Shown: piece after piece, positions 34,069 to 42,946 of the stretch
Position numbering within the stretch: position 1 is the stretch's first letter
How the letters are laid out: every line of letters starts with the position of its first letter
Assembly: GCA_016285055.1 (NCBI GenBank)
Contig: JAEEPZ010000005.1
Span: 19,499-83,498, forward strand
Length of the DNA: 64,000 nucleotides
Direction: 5' to 3'
From: Prevotella sp.
GTDB taxonomy: Bacteria; Bacteroidota; Bacteroidia; Bacteroidales; Bacteroidaceae
Made by a program: the position numbers and the translations under genes
Notes under the pieces: model-generated
Seen by the model: only the letters and a program-made list of their open reading frames with translations
Told to the model about the DNA's origin: nothing
Database searches by the model: none

Positions 34069-34752
34069 TTAGTATGGTACGTTGATTTTACCTCTCACCA
34101 TGATGGCTCTGTCGTAGCCCATCTTCACCAGTTCGTCGAGCACCTCCTTAGCCTCGGCCATTGTGCGGAAGTCACCCAGGCGGCACGTCCACTTACCACC
34201 AAGGAAATGAACGTAGACCCTGTGCCCGGGGAAGAGCGACTGCAGGGCTGAACCCGTCTGCTCAGCCTTTACACGGTCAGCACGTGAGTTGCCTCCCACA
34301 AAAGGCTGCACCCTGAATCCCGACATCTTCCTGGTGCGTCGGGGAGCAGCTGCCACAGAGTCGGTGTTCTGCACGGGCTCGGTGGTGGAAGTGGTAGGCG
34401 TAGTGGGTGTAGTGGGTGTGGCGGGTGTAGTAGGCGTTGCAGGCGACTCGGTACGTCCTGAGGGCTGGTTGTTCTGTCTGTTGCTCTGACCGCTGTTCTG
34501 GCGAGGCCTGTCAGTGTTCTGACGCGGAGTCGGAGTGACGGCAGTCCTGCCATTGACCAGGTCGGTGATGGCGTTGTCCTGGTGGATGGTGATGCGTGCG
34601 CCAGCCACTGCCTCCTGCTGAATGCGCTGCGTGAAGGGAGTCTGTGCCACTGCGTGGCAGGATGGTAGAAGGAAGAGCAAGAACAATAGCCTCCCCAAGC
34701 CCCTCTCTGATAGGGGATGTTTAGTTACATTATATAATAGTTGTTTCATCAT
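34069..34752 (-). CDS. SPOR-domain secreted protein
   Basis: A 227-residue envelope protein. After a hydrophobic signal ('[16 protein letters not shown]', a possible lipobox at 'LPSC') comes a disordered Gln/Asn/Pro/Thr-rich linker with a tandem 'ATPTTP' run encoded by repeats near 34395-34445, then a C-terminal SPOR domain of about 70 residues ('GHRVYVHFLGGKWTCRLGDF'). SPOR domains bind denuded septal peptidoglycan. The gene lies between tpiA and folE with 53 bases to the former. Confidence 0.8.
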   Translation of the reverse strand: MMKQLLYNVTKHPLSERGLGRLLFLLFLLPSCHAVAQTPFTQRIQQEAVAGARITIHQDNAITDLVNGRTAVTPTPRQNTDRPRQNSGQSNRQNNQPSGRTESPATPTTPATPTTPTTPTTSTTEPVQNTDSVAAAPRRTRKMSGFRVQPFVGGNSRADRVKAEQTGSALQSLFPGHRVYVHFLGGKWTCRLGDFRTMAEAKEVLDELVKMGYDRAIMVRGKINVPY

Positions 34753-34805
34753 TGTTTTGTTGTCTATACATCCCTCCCTTGAGGAGGGCTTGGGTGGGCT
34801 TATTC

Positions 34806-35567
34806 TTACTTCTTCCAAGCATCGATGATACCTTTGAAGTCGGCAGCCTTCAGCGAGGCACCGCCAATCAGTCCGCCATCGATGTCGGGCTTGGCGAAGA
34901 GCTCAGGAGCGTTGCTTGCCTTGCACGAACCTCCATAGAGGATGGTGGTGTCGTCGGCTACTGCCTGACCGTACTTCTCTGCGATGATAGAGCGGATGTA
35001 TGCGTGGATCTCCTCTGCCTGATCAGCGGTAGCGGTCTTGCCCGTACCGATGGCCCAGATGGGCTCGTAGGCGATGACAATCTTGCGGAAGTCCTCCTCG
35101 CTGAGGTTGAAGATGCTGCCTTCCAGCTCGGCTTTCACCACTTCGTTCTGCTTGCCAGCTTCACGCTCGGCCAGGCTCTCGCCGATGCAGAAAATCACCT
35201 TCAGGTCGTTCTTCTGAGCCAGCAGCACCTTCTCTTTCAGAATCTCAGGTGTCTCCTTGTAGTATTCGCGGCGCTCAGAGTGGCCCAGGATCACATACTG
35301 TGCTCCCGTTGACTTCACCATCTCGGCGCTCACCTCACCAGTGAAAGCACCCTTCTCTTTGTCGGCGCAGTTCTCAGCACCCAGACCGATGATGTCCTGG
35401 TCGAGGAACTGGGCAATGCTGGCGAGGTGGATGAACGGTGTGCAGATCACAACGCCACAGTTGGGCTTGTCGGCCTTCAGTGTCTCGTTCAGTTCCTTTG
35501 CCAGTGCAATACCATCCTGGAGATTCATGTTCATCTTCCAGTTTCCAGCTACGATTTTCTTTCTCAT
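34806..35567 (-). CDS. tpiA: Triosephosphate isomerase
   Basis: Glycolytic interconversion of dihydroxyacetone phosphate and glyceraldehyde 3-phosphate. The 253-residue protein has the catalytic Lys in 'AGNWKMN' (K11), the His in 'ILGHSERR' and the Glu with flexible loop in '[14 protein letters not shown]', and ends with '[13 protein letters not shown]'. It lies 19 bases after the DoxX-family gene in a conserved Bacteroidales order (DUF1599, DoxX/BT_3928, tpiA, SPOR, folE). Confidence 0.96.
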   Translation of the reverse strand: MRKKIVAGNWKMNMNLQDGIALAKELNETLKADKPNCGVVICTPFIHLASIAQFLDQDIIGLGAENCADKEKGAFTGEVSAEMVKSTGAQYVILGHSERREYYKETPEILKEKVLLAQKNDLKVIFCIGESLAEREAGKQNEVVKAELEGSIFNLSEEDFRKIVIAYEPIWAIGTGKTATADQAEEIHAYIRSIIAEKYGQAVADDTTILYGGSCKASNAPELFAKPDIDGGLIGGASLKAADFKGIIDAWKK

Positions 35568-35586
35568 GTCTTTTTTTGTTTAATAA

Positions 35587-36963
35587 TTATTGTTGAGTGT
35601 TTATTGTTGATTGTTGAGTGGCATCTGTTGCCTTGTCGTCTTGACGTCTTGTTCTCTTCATGTATCTCGTCCACATCCATGTACGGTCTGCCAAGGTAAG
35701 CAAAGTGAGCGGCAGCACAAACCAGAGCAGCAGCTTCAGAATCTTTCCCGGCACTGAGTCTTCCGGCATGGTGCCTATGTCCAGTTGCTCCAAGGGCTGG
35801 GCAGCCTCTTCGGCGGTTATCTGTGGCAGCCGGTTGTGGCTCCATTTGCCTATCACTGTGCCGTCTTTCAGCAGCAGCAGGCCGGGATTGCTGCGGATGA
35901 CGGTTTTCAGCGTGGTCTCGTCGGTGAAGCAGAATGGATACTCTGCGCCGGTCATGTCACGCCACTGTTGCCGTCCCTCGGCATCGCTGGCTGTCAGGCA
36001 GTAGAAGCCATAGCCGTGCTCCAGACTGTATTCGAAGAGCTCGTTGATAAGGTCGAGCCTCGAGTCGTCGGCCTTTTCCAGCTTGGGTGTCACCAGCAGG
36101 AATGTATAGCTTGTGTCGCTGATTACCGCATCGGTGATGTCCTCGCCCTCATTGCTGTCAGTGTCTTCATAGAGCAAATCGATTCTGAGGTCATGCTTGG
36201 GCAGCTCTGCTCCCGCCTTCAGCTCCTGCCTGTCTACGAAGGTCCACGTGCTGTCCGGCAAGTTGTCGATGTCGAACTCGCGCCGCTCGCCGTTCTTCTC
36301 ATAAATGAAAACGTACTCAAACTGTGCATCGCTGCTGTCGGCTGAGGCCTCTTCACCTCTCAGGCTGGCTCCTATGTGGTAGGGTCGGAAGTCGAACTGC
36401 GGCAGGTCGTAGAGGCTCCAGCCTGAGACGGCCAGTATGAACAATGCCGAGTAGTTGACCACTATCCACTGGTTGCTGCGGCTGATGAAGCGGAACATGT
36501 CGCATGGCCGCCATGCCACCACGATGGCGCACGCCAGCAGCACGATGTTCTTCCAGAACGTCTGCCAGTTGGTGAGCACGATGGCATCGCCGAAGCATCC
36601 GCAGTCGCTGACGGGATTGGCTATGGCCAGCCACAGCGTCAGGGGTGTCATCACCAGCATCATGGCCAGCACGAGGCGTGTGGTCAGCCTTCGCCGGATA
36701 GCGAAGAGCAGGAAGATGCCTAAGCAGAACTCGGTGGCAGCCAGGGCTACCGACATGGCCAGCGTCACCATTCCTGGCAACACTTCGCCCAACCCCATGG
36801 CAGCCAGATAGTCTTCAATCTTGTACTGCGTGCCTAAGGGGTCGACGGCCTTGACGAACCCGGAGAAGATGAACGTCACCGTGAGCGCCAGACGGCAAAG
36901 TGCACCCACAACCCTCAGCCATAGGGGCGAGGTGTGGGTCGGTGAAAGGCTTGTATCACTCAT
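35587..36963 (-). CDS. BT_3928-type DoxX/MauE-like membrane protein
   Basis: A 458-residue protein with four transmembrane helices in the first 160 residues, including 'FIFSGFVKAVDPLGTQYKIE' and 'NPVSDCGCFGDAIVL'. The CGCFG motif is shared with MauE/DoxX-type proteins linked to disulfide or quinone chemistry. After a fifth helix (about 168-188) comes an extracytoplasmic domain with a thioredoxin-like feel ('NPGLLLLKDGTVIGKW' near residue 370), and a final helix at about 425-440. Its place in the operon next to tpiA is conserved in Bacteroides. Exact role unknown. Confidence 0.82.
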   Translation of the reverse strand: MSDTSLSPTHTSPLWLRVVGALCRLALTVTFIFSGFVKAVDPLGTQYKIEDYLAAMGLGEVLPGMVTLAMSVALAATEFCLGIFLLFAIRRRLTTRLVLAMMLVMTPLTLWLAIANPVSDCGCFGDAIVLTNWQTFWKNIVLLACAIVVAWRPCDMFRFISRSNQWIVVNYSALFILAVSGWSLYDLPQFDFRPYHIGASLRGEEASADSSDAQFEYVFIYEKNGERREFDIDNLPDSTWTFVDRQELKAGAELPKHDLRIDLLYEDTDSNEGEDITDAVISDTSYTFLLVTPKLEKADDSRLDLINELFEYSLEHGYGFYCLTASDAEGRQQWRDMTGAEYPFCFTDETTLKTVIRSNPGLLLLKDGTVIGKWSHNRLPQITAEEAAQPLEQLDIGTMPEDSVPGKILKLLLWFVLPLTLLTLADRTWMWTRYMKRTRRQDDKATDATQQSTINTQQ

Positions 36964-36972
36964 GATGTCAAA

Positions 36973-37557
36973 TCACAGAGCCTCTTCCCTCTGGGAGAGG
37001 TCGGAGGGCGTCAACTTAATCAGTCCGAAGACAGCATAATTGATGATGTCCATATAGTTGGCATCGATGCCCTCGCTTACTTTTGCTTGTTGTCCGTGTT
37101 GCAGCAGGTCCTCCATCTCCTTGACCCGCTCCAGCTTGGTGAGGATGAGGTCGGTGTAGCTGCTGACACGCATGGAGCGCCACGCCTCGTCGTAGTCGTG
37201 GTTCTTGCGCTTCATCAGCTCCAAAGCCTGCGTGGCATAGTGGTCATAGAGCGTCAGCGCCTCGTCATTGCTGATGTCAACGGTGTCGCTGTAGCCGCGT
37301 TCCAGCTGTATCAGACCTACTATGCCGTAGTTGACCAGCCCAATAAACTCAGGCCTGATGCCTTCGCCTACCAGCGAGCAACCCGTCTCTTCCAACTGAC
37401 GCACGCGCCGCGCTTTGATGAGCAGTTGGTCGGTCAGCGACTTCGGCCGGAGGATGCGCCAAGAGGCACGGTAGTCGTGCAACTTCTGTGCAAACAGCTG
37501 TCGGCACTCGGCCACGGCGGCCTCAAATTCATGGTTGGTCTTTTCAAATCGGTCCAT
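36973..37557 (-). CDS. DUF1599 protein with internal duplication
   Basis: A 194-residue soluble protein made of two similar halves. Each contains 'K-x-HDY-xx-(A)-WR', a basic stretch ending 'R(R)V(R/K)x(L/M)E' and 'EGI...NY-x-(I/V)-x-GLI-x-L': 'KLHDYRASWRILRPKSLTD' in the first, 'KNHDYDEAWRSMRVSSYTD' in the second. The pattern recalls all-alpha NTP pyrophosphatase-type folds (weak inference). The start at 37557 ('MDRFEKTNHEFE') is chosen. It is the first gene of the tpiA operon, 9 bases before the DoxX gene. Confidence 0.82.
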   Translation of the reverse strand: MDRFEKTNHEFEAAVAECRQLFAQKLHDYRASWRILRPKSLTDQLLIKARRVRQLEETGCSLVGEGIRPEFIGLVNYGIVGLIQLERGYSDTVDISNDEALTLYDHYATQALELMKRKNHDYDEAWRSMRVSSYTDLILTKLERVKEMEDLLQHGQQAKVSEGIDANYMDIINYAVFGLIKLTPSDLSQREEAL

Positions 37558-37707
37558 ATCAGGGTGCAAAATTACAAAATAAAGTGGAAAGCGGAAAATG
37601 AAAAGGGATTTTTTTTCACTTTTGCCCTTTTTGTAACCGTAAAATAATAATTAGGGACAATTTAGCTTGAATGATTCATGGATATTTTTTTGCGTAGCGC
37701 TGCAGGC

Positions 37708-38079
37708 TCATTTCTCCACTTTGCTCAGATAGAACTTCACCTTTTGGGCCTGTTTCTCAAACTCCACCTGCAGCGAGTCACGCTGTGCCCGCAACTGGTT
37801 GAGCCGCAATACCTCTTCCGACTGCTCGTTCAGTTGCGAGGCATGGCTCATCACCCAGTTGTGCTGCTCGTCGTGTTTACGCTTGGCATGGTTCAACAGA
37901 CTGTCGGTGAGTGCCAACTGCTGACGTGCCGATGCCAAGCTGTCCTGCAGGCTGGCGGCCAGATGCTCACGGCGAGCGTCAATCTCGTCTCTCAGTGCCT
38001 CGTTCTCCTTTTTCAAGTTGCTGTGACAGCCTGTCAGAACCAGGGCGCTACACATTATTATTAATAATAGGGGTCTCAT
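37708..38079 (-). CDS. Coiled-coil lipoprotein
   Basis: A 123-residue lipoprotein. The signal 'MRPLLLIIMCSALVLTGC' ends in the modified Cys, and the mature part is a single long coiled coil rich in Glu, Leu, Gln and Arg. No domain recognised. The start at 38079 fits the signal; in-frame upstream ATGs give a longer, unlikely extension. It follows the TPR gene by 82 bases. Confidence 0.72.
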   Translation of the reverse strand: MRPLLLIIMCSALVLTGCHSNLKKENEALRDEIDARREHLAASLQDSLASARQQLALTDSLLNHAKRKHDEQHNWVMSHASQLNEQSEEVLRLNQLRAQRDSLQVEFEKQAQKVKFYLSKVEK

Positions 38080-38161
38080 GGGGGTGTTCTGCATTTTTTC
38101 CGTTATGGTTCTATTCATTGGAAGGAGGCCACACACCGCTATCCGGCGCTGTTAGGCCTGA

Positions 38162-40408
38162 TCAGAGGGCATCGAGCATCAAGCGGATTTCCGTGTCTGT
38201 GATGCCATGCTGTAGGAGAAGTTCATGTTCGGTGCCTTCCATCAATTCTTTTTCTATGTCAGCCTTTCCTTGTCCCTCCGTTCTGCGCTGGCCGTCGGCG
38301 TCTGAGGCTTGCGCGCTTTCCTGAAGACTGATGTATTGTCGGAACATGCTGATGGCATTGACTATCTGCCCTGACAGCCAGAGGCTGTAGCCATAGTTGA
38401 GCATGTCGGCAGGCAGAGGCTCCTCAGTAGTGATGAGCTGGCTGTAGAGCTTGTCTGCCTGCTCATATTTGCCGTTGAGGGTGAGTGCCCAAGCCAATAC
38501 ACGGCTGACCGACAAGTCGTCGGGATAGAGGTAACTCAGTTTGAAGAGCATCTTCAAGGCCTCGTCACTGCGCTGAAGATGGATGAGGCACACCGCTGCA
38601 TTGAGTTGATAAGACCGATGGTCGGGCTGCTGCGTCAACAGTGTCTGGTAGATGTCGAGTGCCTCCTCGTAATCCTGACAGGCAAAAAGTGAACGCGCCA
38701 ACGCTGCCTGAGCCTTCTCGTTGTCGGGCTGTAACTCAAGCGCCAGCCGATAGCAGGCCATCGTTGAAAGGTGGGAAGGCGAGGGGTGATGCTGAAGGGC
38801 GGTTCCCAGCATCATGTAATACTGGAAGTCGTGCTGTTGCTCCTTTGGGATGTTTGTCAGCACGCTGACAGCGTCGGCATAGCGACGGCGCTTCAGCAGG
38901 AAACGGGCCACGCCAAGCATTTGCGACGAGAGCGCAGGCACAGACAGGAGGGGATGAGAGAAAAACACCGTATGCTCGAAGGGATTGAAGAACTCGCTGC
39001 GAGTAGCGAACAGACGGTAGAAACGATAGAGGTCTTGCAAATAGAGACGGCGCATGAACGGCGGCGTCTCCTGCTGCTCTTCAGCCACCTCGCCCCCCAA
39101 GGGGATGGCTGTGGCCTCACCTTCCTCAATCAGTTTCAGCATACTCTGTGGCAGACGGTCGAGCACATGGTTGAAAGCCAGGACGAAAGAATACTTGTCG
39201 CTGTCGCAGAAGGCTCCCAAGCGGGTGATGGCTTTGAGAAACCTCTTCCCACGGGTGTTGTTCCATATCTGACTGATGTCGGGATGCTGTGAATAGAAGG
39301 GCACAAACCAGTTGCTGAGCTGGTTGAAGAAGGGGAAGCGCTTCATCTGCGAGAAGCCTCCGAAATAGATGTCGGCTCCCTGTCGCTGCATGTCCACCAT
39401 GCGTTTCATGCTTTTCTCCATCCGTTCCATGTTCTCCTCGGCAGCCTCGGGGTGAAGGATGTCGTCAAGGGTGTCCTCGTCCATCTCGACAAGGCCCTGG
39501 CGTGTCACCTTGATGTTGCTGCCATTCATGATGTCGGGCAGTATCTCCTTCTGTATGGTGTGGGTATCGGAATCGGCTTCGGTGCAGTAGATGAGCTGCA
39601 TCTGCAACTCGGCCAGCTCGTTGCGTGTCTGTTCGTCTTGGCAAATAGCGGCAATGCTGTCGCCCACCTCTGGAAACAGGCGCCATGCCGTGGCATCGCT
39701 GCAGCAGGCCGCAAGCACCCAACCCACAAGTGCTCGCTGGCGCACATGCTCGTCGGTGCTTTGGCGGCATACCTCGGCCAGTACACGGAACTTCTGGGGA
39801 CAGAAGACCTGCAGGGTAGAGAGAGTGATGGCGCTGATGACCATTTGCTGGTCGTTGGAGGAGAGGGTGGGCGAGAGAAGCATGTCGAGGAAGACGTCGG
39901 CCAGCTGCTGGCGCCACTGACGCGAGGTGGCGATGTAGTCGAACAGGTCGTTCATCAGCTGCCAGTGATGCTGGTGCAGCTGCTGGGAGCTACTGCCGGA
40001 GTTCTGCACGTCCTTGTTGAGCTGGAGCATGGCCAGGCTACCCACGAAGTCTTCCATCTGGGCACGCACGGAGGTCATCGACCAGTCTGCTCTCGTTTTG
40101 CGAGGACGCAGGTGAAGGGCTTTCAGAAAGGAGCTGTCGGCTATTTGCCAGTTGGTGATGATATTGGCTGTGAGCGCATACATGCGGTGCAACAATTGGT
40201 TGTAGACCGCCTCACGCTGCGGGTCGTCAAAGCCGCGCTGCCAGTAGTCGGCCATCAGGCGATAGTCGGCGCGAAGGCTGTTCAGCGCATCCATATCGGC
40301 CTGCCGTGGATGGGTGAGCAAATAGTTCTCAAGGGCATCGATGCTCTTGCCCAGCTGCCGGCCTATCACCAGGGCCATAATCTCGTTCAGTGTATCGTTC
40401 TGGGGCAT
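38162..40408 (-). CDS. Tetratricopeptide-repeat protein
   Basis: A 748-residue cytosolic protein without a signal peptide. It is all-helical; TPR units are clearest in the C-terminal third, e.g. 'ALQHHPSPSHLSTMACYRLA', 'ACQDYEEALDIYQTLL', 'RSDEALKMLFKLSYLYPDD' and 'NGKYEQADKLYSQL'. The N-terminal two thirds are divergent. No enzymatic motif is visible. A duplicated VNTR element lies directly upstream of its start. Confidence 0.75.
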   Translation of the reverse strand: MPQNDTLNEIMALVIGRQLGKSIDALENYLLTHPRQADMDALNSLRADYRLMADYWQRGFDDPQREAVYNQLLHRMYALTANIITNWQIADSSFLKALHLRPRKTRADWSMTSVRAQMEDFVGSLAMLQLNKDVQNSGSSSQQLHQHHWQLMNDLFDYIATSRQWRQQLADVFLDMLLSPTLSSNDQQMVISAITLSTLQVFCPQKFRVLAEVCRQSTDEHVRQRALVGWVLAACCSDATAWRLFPEVGDSIAAICQDEQTRNELAELQMQLIYCTEADSDTHTIQKEILPDIMNGSNIKVTRQGLVEMDEDTLDDILHPEAAEENMERMEKSMKRMVDMQRQGADIYFGGFSQMKRFPFFNQLSNWFVPFYSQHPDISQIWNNTRGKRFLKAITRLGAFCDSDKYSFVLAFNHVLDRLPQSMLKLIEEGEATAIPLGGEVAEEQQETPPFMRRLYLQDLYRFYRLFATRSEFFNPFEHTVFFSHPLLSVPALSSQMLGVARFLLKRRRYADAVSVLTNIPKEQQHDFQYYMMLGTALQHHPSPSHLSTMACYRLALELQPDNEKAQAALARSLFACQDYEEALDIYQTLLTQQPDHRSYQLNAAVCLIHLQRSDEALKMLFKLSYLYPDDLSVSRVLAWALTLNGKYEQADKLYSQLITTEEPLPADMLNYGYSLWLSGQIVNAISMFRQYISLQESAQASDADGQRRTEGQGKADIEKELMEGTEHELLLQHGITDTEIRLMLDAL

Positions 40409-40418
40409 TGTTAAGGAG

Positions 40419-40600
40419 TTTCAGGGGCTTCAGGAGCTTCAGGAGTTAAAGGAGTTATGGGGATTATAGAAATTAAAGACAAATGACTCTTCATGAAAAG
40501 CCTTTGTCTCTGGGTTGAAATCCATAGCAAAGCTATTGTCTTTAACTCCCTTAACTCCTTTAACTCCTTTAACTCCAAAACTAACGAAAGTTGAATTATT
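40419..40600. repeat. Duplicated element with 9-bp tandem repeat, copy 1 (4 units)
   Basis: An element of about 180 bases containing GGAGTTAAAGGAGTTA, an inner AAAGACAAATGACTC / AAAAGCCTTTGTCT arm pair, four 9-bp units AACTCCYTT (40542-40577) and an end near CGAAAGTTGAATTA. The same order of parts recurs at 52580-52838. Outer and inner inverted repeats allow a large hairpin. Confidence 0.75.
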
Positions 40601-41426
40601 TAATAGAATCTACGATTTCTTGTTGGACGTGACAGGAGGCGGCTATCAATCTGCGATAGTTTGCCAGGCCACGGGTGGCAATGCTGTCAGTGGCCTGCTG
40701 CCATACCTTTACGAGGCGCTCCACTTGTTGGCGCTGAGCTGTATCGGCCATCACATCCGAGCGGAAAACGAGCACGCCCAGCTGCCGACCATCGGAAGAG
40801 AACAGCACTGGGTGACCGTCCAGCCGGGCCACGGTGGCCTGCGGCTCGGGCAGGAACATGGCGTCCATGATGCCGTTCTGCAGCATCGACAGTCGCACGC
40901 CGATGTCGTTGATCTGTATGCGGAAGACGCGCTCAGGCTTCAAACCGGCACTGTCGATGGCGTGCTGTGCCAACATGTCGGTGGCAGAGTGACGTGTCAT
41001 AGCCACCATCTTGTCGTCGAGCTGCGAGAGCAGGGTGAGGCGTGCCGCCTTGTTGGTGATAAGCTGCCATGAAAGCGTGGTGGTGGCCACCTGCTCCAAG
41101 GGCGTGCCGTGCTGCTGAAGCCATGCCATACGCTCAGTGTCGGTGGTCATGCCGTGCACCCGATGGCGCTCAATGGCAGTGTCCTGATCCATCTGCGCCT
41201 GATAGGGTAGGAGCTGTACTTGAATACCCTCGCGGTCAAACCATCCCTCTTGCTGTGCCAGATAGAGCGGCAAGCAGTCGAGGGTGGGCGTCACGGCTAT
41301 CCGCAGACTGCCGTCGTGTGCATCCTGCCCTGAAGCAGAAGGCGCGTTCTCAGCAGTCGTTTCCTCCTTGTTGCAAGCACAAAGAAGGAGCGATGCCGTT
41401 ACTGCCAAAGCCAATATCTTTCTCAT
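40596..41426 (-). CDS. Orphan ABC-type substrate-binding lipoprotein (NitT/TauT/THI5-like)
   Basis: A 276-residue lipoprotein with a signal ending 'LLLCACNKEE'. The mature domain starts 'LRIAVTPTLDCLPLYLAQQE' and continues 'GWFDREGIQVQLLPY', the SsuA/THI5-like opening that marks periplasmic binding proteins for nitrate, taurine or pyrimidine precursors. 'LQNGIMDAMFLPEPQAT' is the typical hinge-region motif. No permease or ATPase gene is adjacent; neighbours are radA (upstream) and the TPR gene. The start at 41426 leaves 47 bases to radA. Confidence 0.82.
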   Translation of the reverse strand: MRKILALAVTASLLLCACNKEETTAENAPSASGQDAHDGSLRIAVTPTLDCLPLYLAQQEGWFDREGIQVQLLPYQAQMDQDTAIERHRVHGMTTDTERMAWLQQHGTPLEQVATTTLSWQLITNKAARLTLLSQLDDKMVAMTRHSATDMLAQHAIDSAGLKPERVFRIQINDIGVRLSMLQNGIMDAMFLPEPQATVARLDGHPVLFSSDGRQLGVLVFRSDVMADTAQRQQVERLVKVWQQATDSIATRGLANYRRLIAASCHVQQEIVDSIK

Positions 41427-41473
41427 TTTACCAGTGGTCTGTATCTTGTTGTCGTGATTACTGAGTCTTCGTG

Positions 41474-42946
41474 TCATCCGAAGAGGAGCCGCAGTGCTTC
41501 CTCCACCTTCCTCACGGGATGCAGCTCAATGCCTGTTTTCTTATTAGCGAAGACGCGCATGTTGTAGCGTGGAATGATGATGTGCTGGAAGCCCAGCTTT
41601 GCAGCCTCCTGCACACGCTGCTCGATGCGGCTGACGGGGCGCACTTCGCCGCTGAGTCCTACCTCGCCACACATGCACCATCCTGCTTCTATGGGTGTGT
41701 CGACATTGCTCGACAGCACGGCAGCGATGATGCTGAGGTCGAGGCCCATGTCGGTGGAGCGCAGTCCGCCGGCGATGTTGATGAACACATCTTTCTGCAT
41801 CAGCTTAAAGCCCACACGCTTTTCCAGTACGGCCAGCAGCATATTCAGACGGCGCTGGTCAAAGCCCGTGGCCTGACGCTGCGGTGTTCCGTAGGCGGCA
41901 CTCGACACCAGAGCTTGCGTCTCCATGAGGAAAGGTCGTACACCCTCAATGGCAGCACTGATGGCTACGCCCGACAGACCGTCGTGCTCCTCGCTGAGCA
42001 GCAGTTCCGAGGGATTGCTCACTTGGCGCAAACCGTCCTGAGCCATCTCATAGATGCCCAGCTCGGAGGTGCTGCCAAAGCGGTTTTTGATGGAGCGAAG
42101 GATGCGGTAGGTGTAGTGCTGGTCGCCCTCAAACTGTATGACGGTGTCAACGATGTGCTCCAGAATCTTCGGCCCGGCCAGTGTCCCCTCCTTCGTGATA
42201 TGTCCAATGAGGATGACTGGCACGCCGCTGGTCTTGGCAAAACGGAGCAAAGCGCTGGCACACTCACGTACCTGGGCGATGCTGCCTGCCGACGACTCCA
42301 CATCCTCGGTGGCAATGGTCTGTATGGAGTCGATGACCACCAGGTCGGGCTGCACCTCCTGGATATGTCCGAAGATGGTTTCCAAGGATGTCTCACAGAG
42401 TATGAGGAAGGTGTCTGACTCCTTGGCAGCAGGATTGATGCGCTCTGCGCGCATCTTCAGCTGGTGGGCGCTCTCCTCTCCGCTGACATAAAGGATACGC
42501 AGCGGGCTATGGGTCTCATGGGACTTATGGGTCTCATAGGTCTCATAGGACTTATAAGTCTCATCAGCCCCATTGGCTAAGGCCAGCACTGTCTGTAGCA
42601 GCAGCGTGGACTTGCCGATGCCCGGCTCGCCGCCCAGCAGGACAATGCTGCCTGGCACTAAGCCTCCGCCGAGAACACGGTCCAGCTCGCCGTCGCGCAG
42701 GGAGATGCGCCGCTCGTCTTGGTCGGCAATCTCACGCAGACGCACAGGACGGCTGGTGCGCAGGGCACGACCGGCCACTGACGCGGCTGGTGCACTGCCT
42801 GATGCAAGACCGCCGCGCGACACCGTGGGCGCTACCTTTATCTCCTGAAATGTGTTCCATTGGCCGCAGGCAGGACACTTGCCTATCCATTTCGGCGACT
42901 CTTGTCCGCAGTTGGAGCAGACGTATGCTATCTTATCTTTGGCCAT
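41474..42946 (-). CDS. radA: DNA repair protein RadA
   Basis: A RecA-like branch-migration ATPase. The 490-residue protein has the N-terminal zinc finger 'CSNCGQESPKWIGKCPACG', Walker A 'GGEPGIGKSTLLLQ', the RadA signature 'KNRFGSTSELGIYEM' and a Lon-type C-terminal domain. Between Walker A and 'ILYVSGEES' there is an insertion of about 20 residues made of repeated Tyr/His/Glu/Thr/Ser/Lys, encoded by an imperfect tandem repeat (42507-42570). The start overlaps the coaBC stop by 14 bases. Confidence 0.95.
   Translation of the reverse strand: MAKDKIAYVCSNCGQESPKWIGKCPACGQWNTFQEIKVAPTVSRGGLASGSAPAASVAGRALRTSRPVRLREIADQDERRISLRDGELDRVLGGGLVPGSIVLLGGEPGIGKSTLLLQTVLALANGADETYKSYETYETHKSHETHSPLRILYVSGEESAHQLKMRAERINPAAKESDTFLILCETSLETIFGHIQEVQPDLVVIDSIQTIATEDVESSAGSIAQVRECASALLRFAKTSGVPVILIGHITKEGTLAGPKILEHIVDTVIQFEGDQHYTYRILRSIKNRFGSTSELGIYEMAQDGLRQVSNPSELLLSEEHDGLSGVAISAAIEGVRPFLMETQALVSSAAYGTPQRQATGFDQRRLNMLLAVLEKRVGFKLMQKDVFINIAGGLRSTDMGLDLSIIAAVLSSNVDTPIEAGWCMCGEVGLSGEVRPVSRIEQRVQEAAKLGFQHIIIPRYNMRVFANKKTGIELHPVRKVEEALRLLFG
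42507..42570 (-). repeat. Low-complexity tandem repeat inside radA
   Basis: Variants of GTCTCATRGG and GGACTTATRRG alternate over about 64 bases, in frame with radA. The encoded stretch is absent from the usual RadA layout. Confidence 0.7.
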
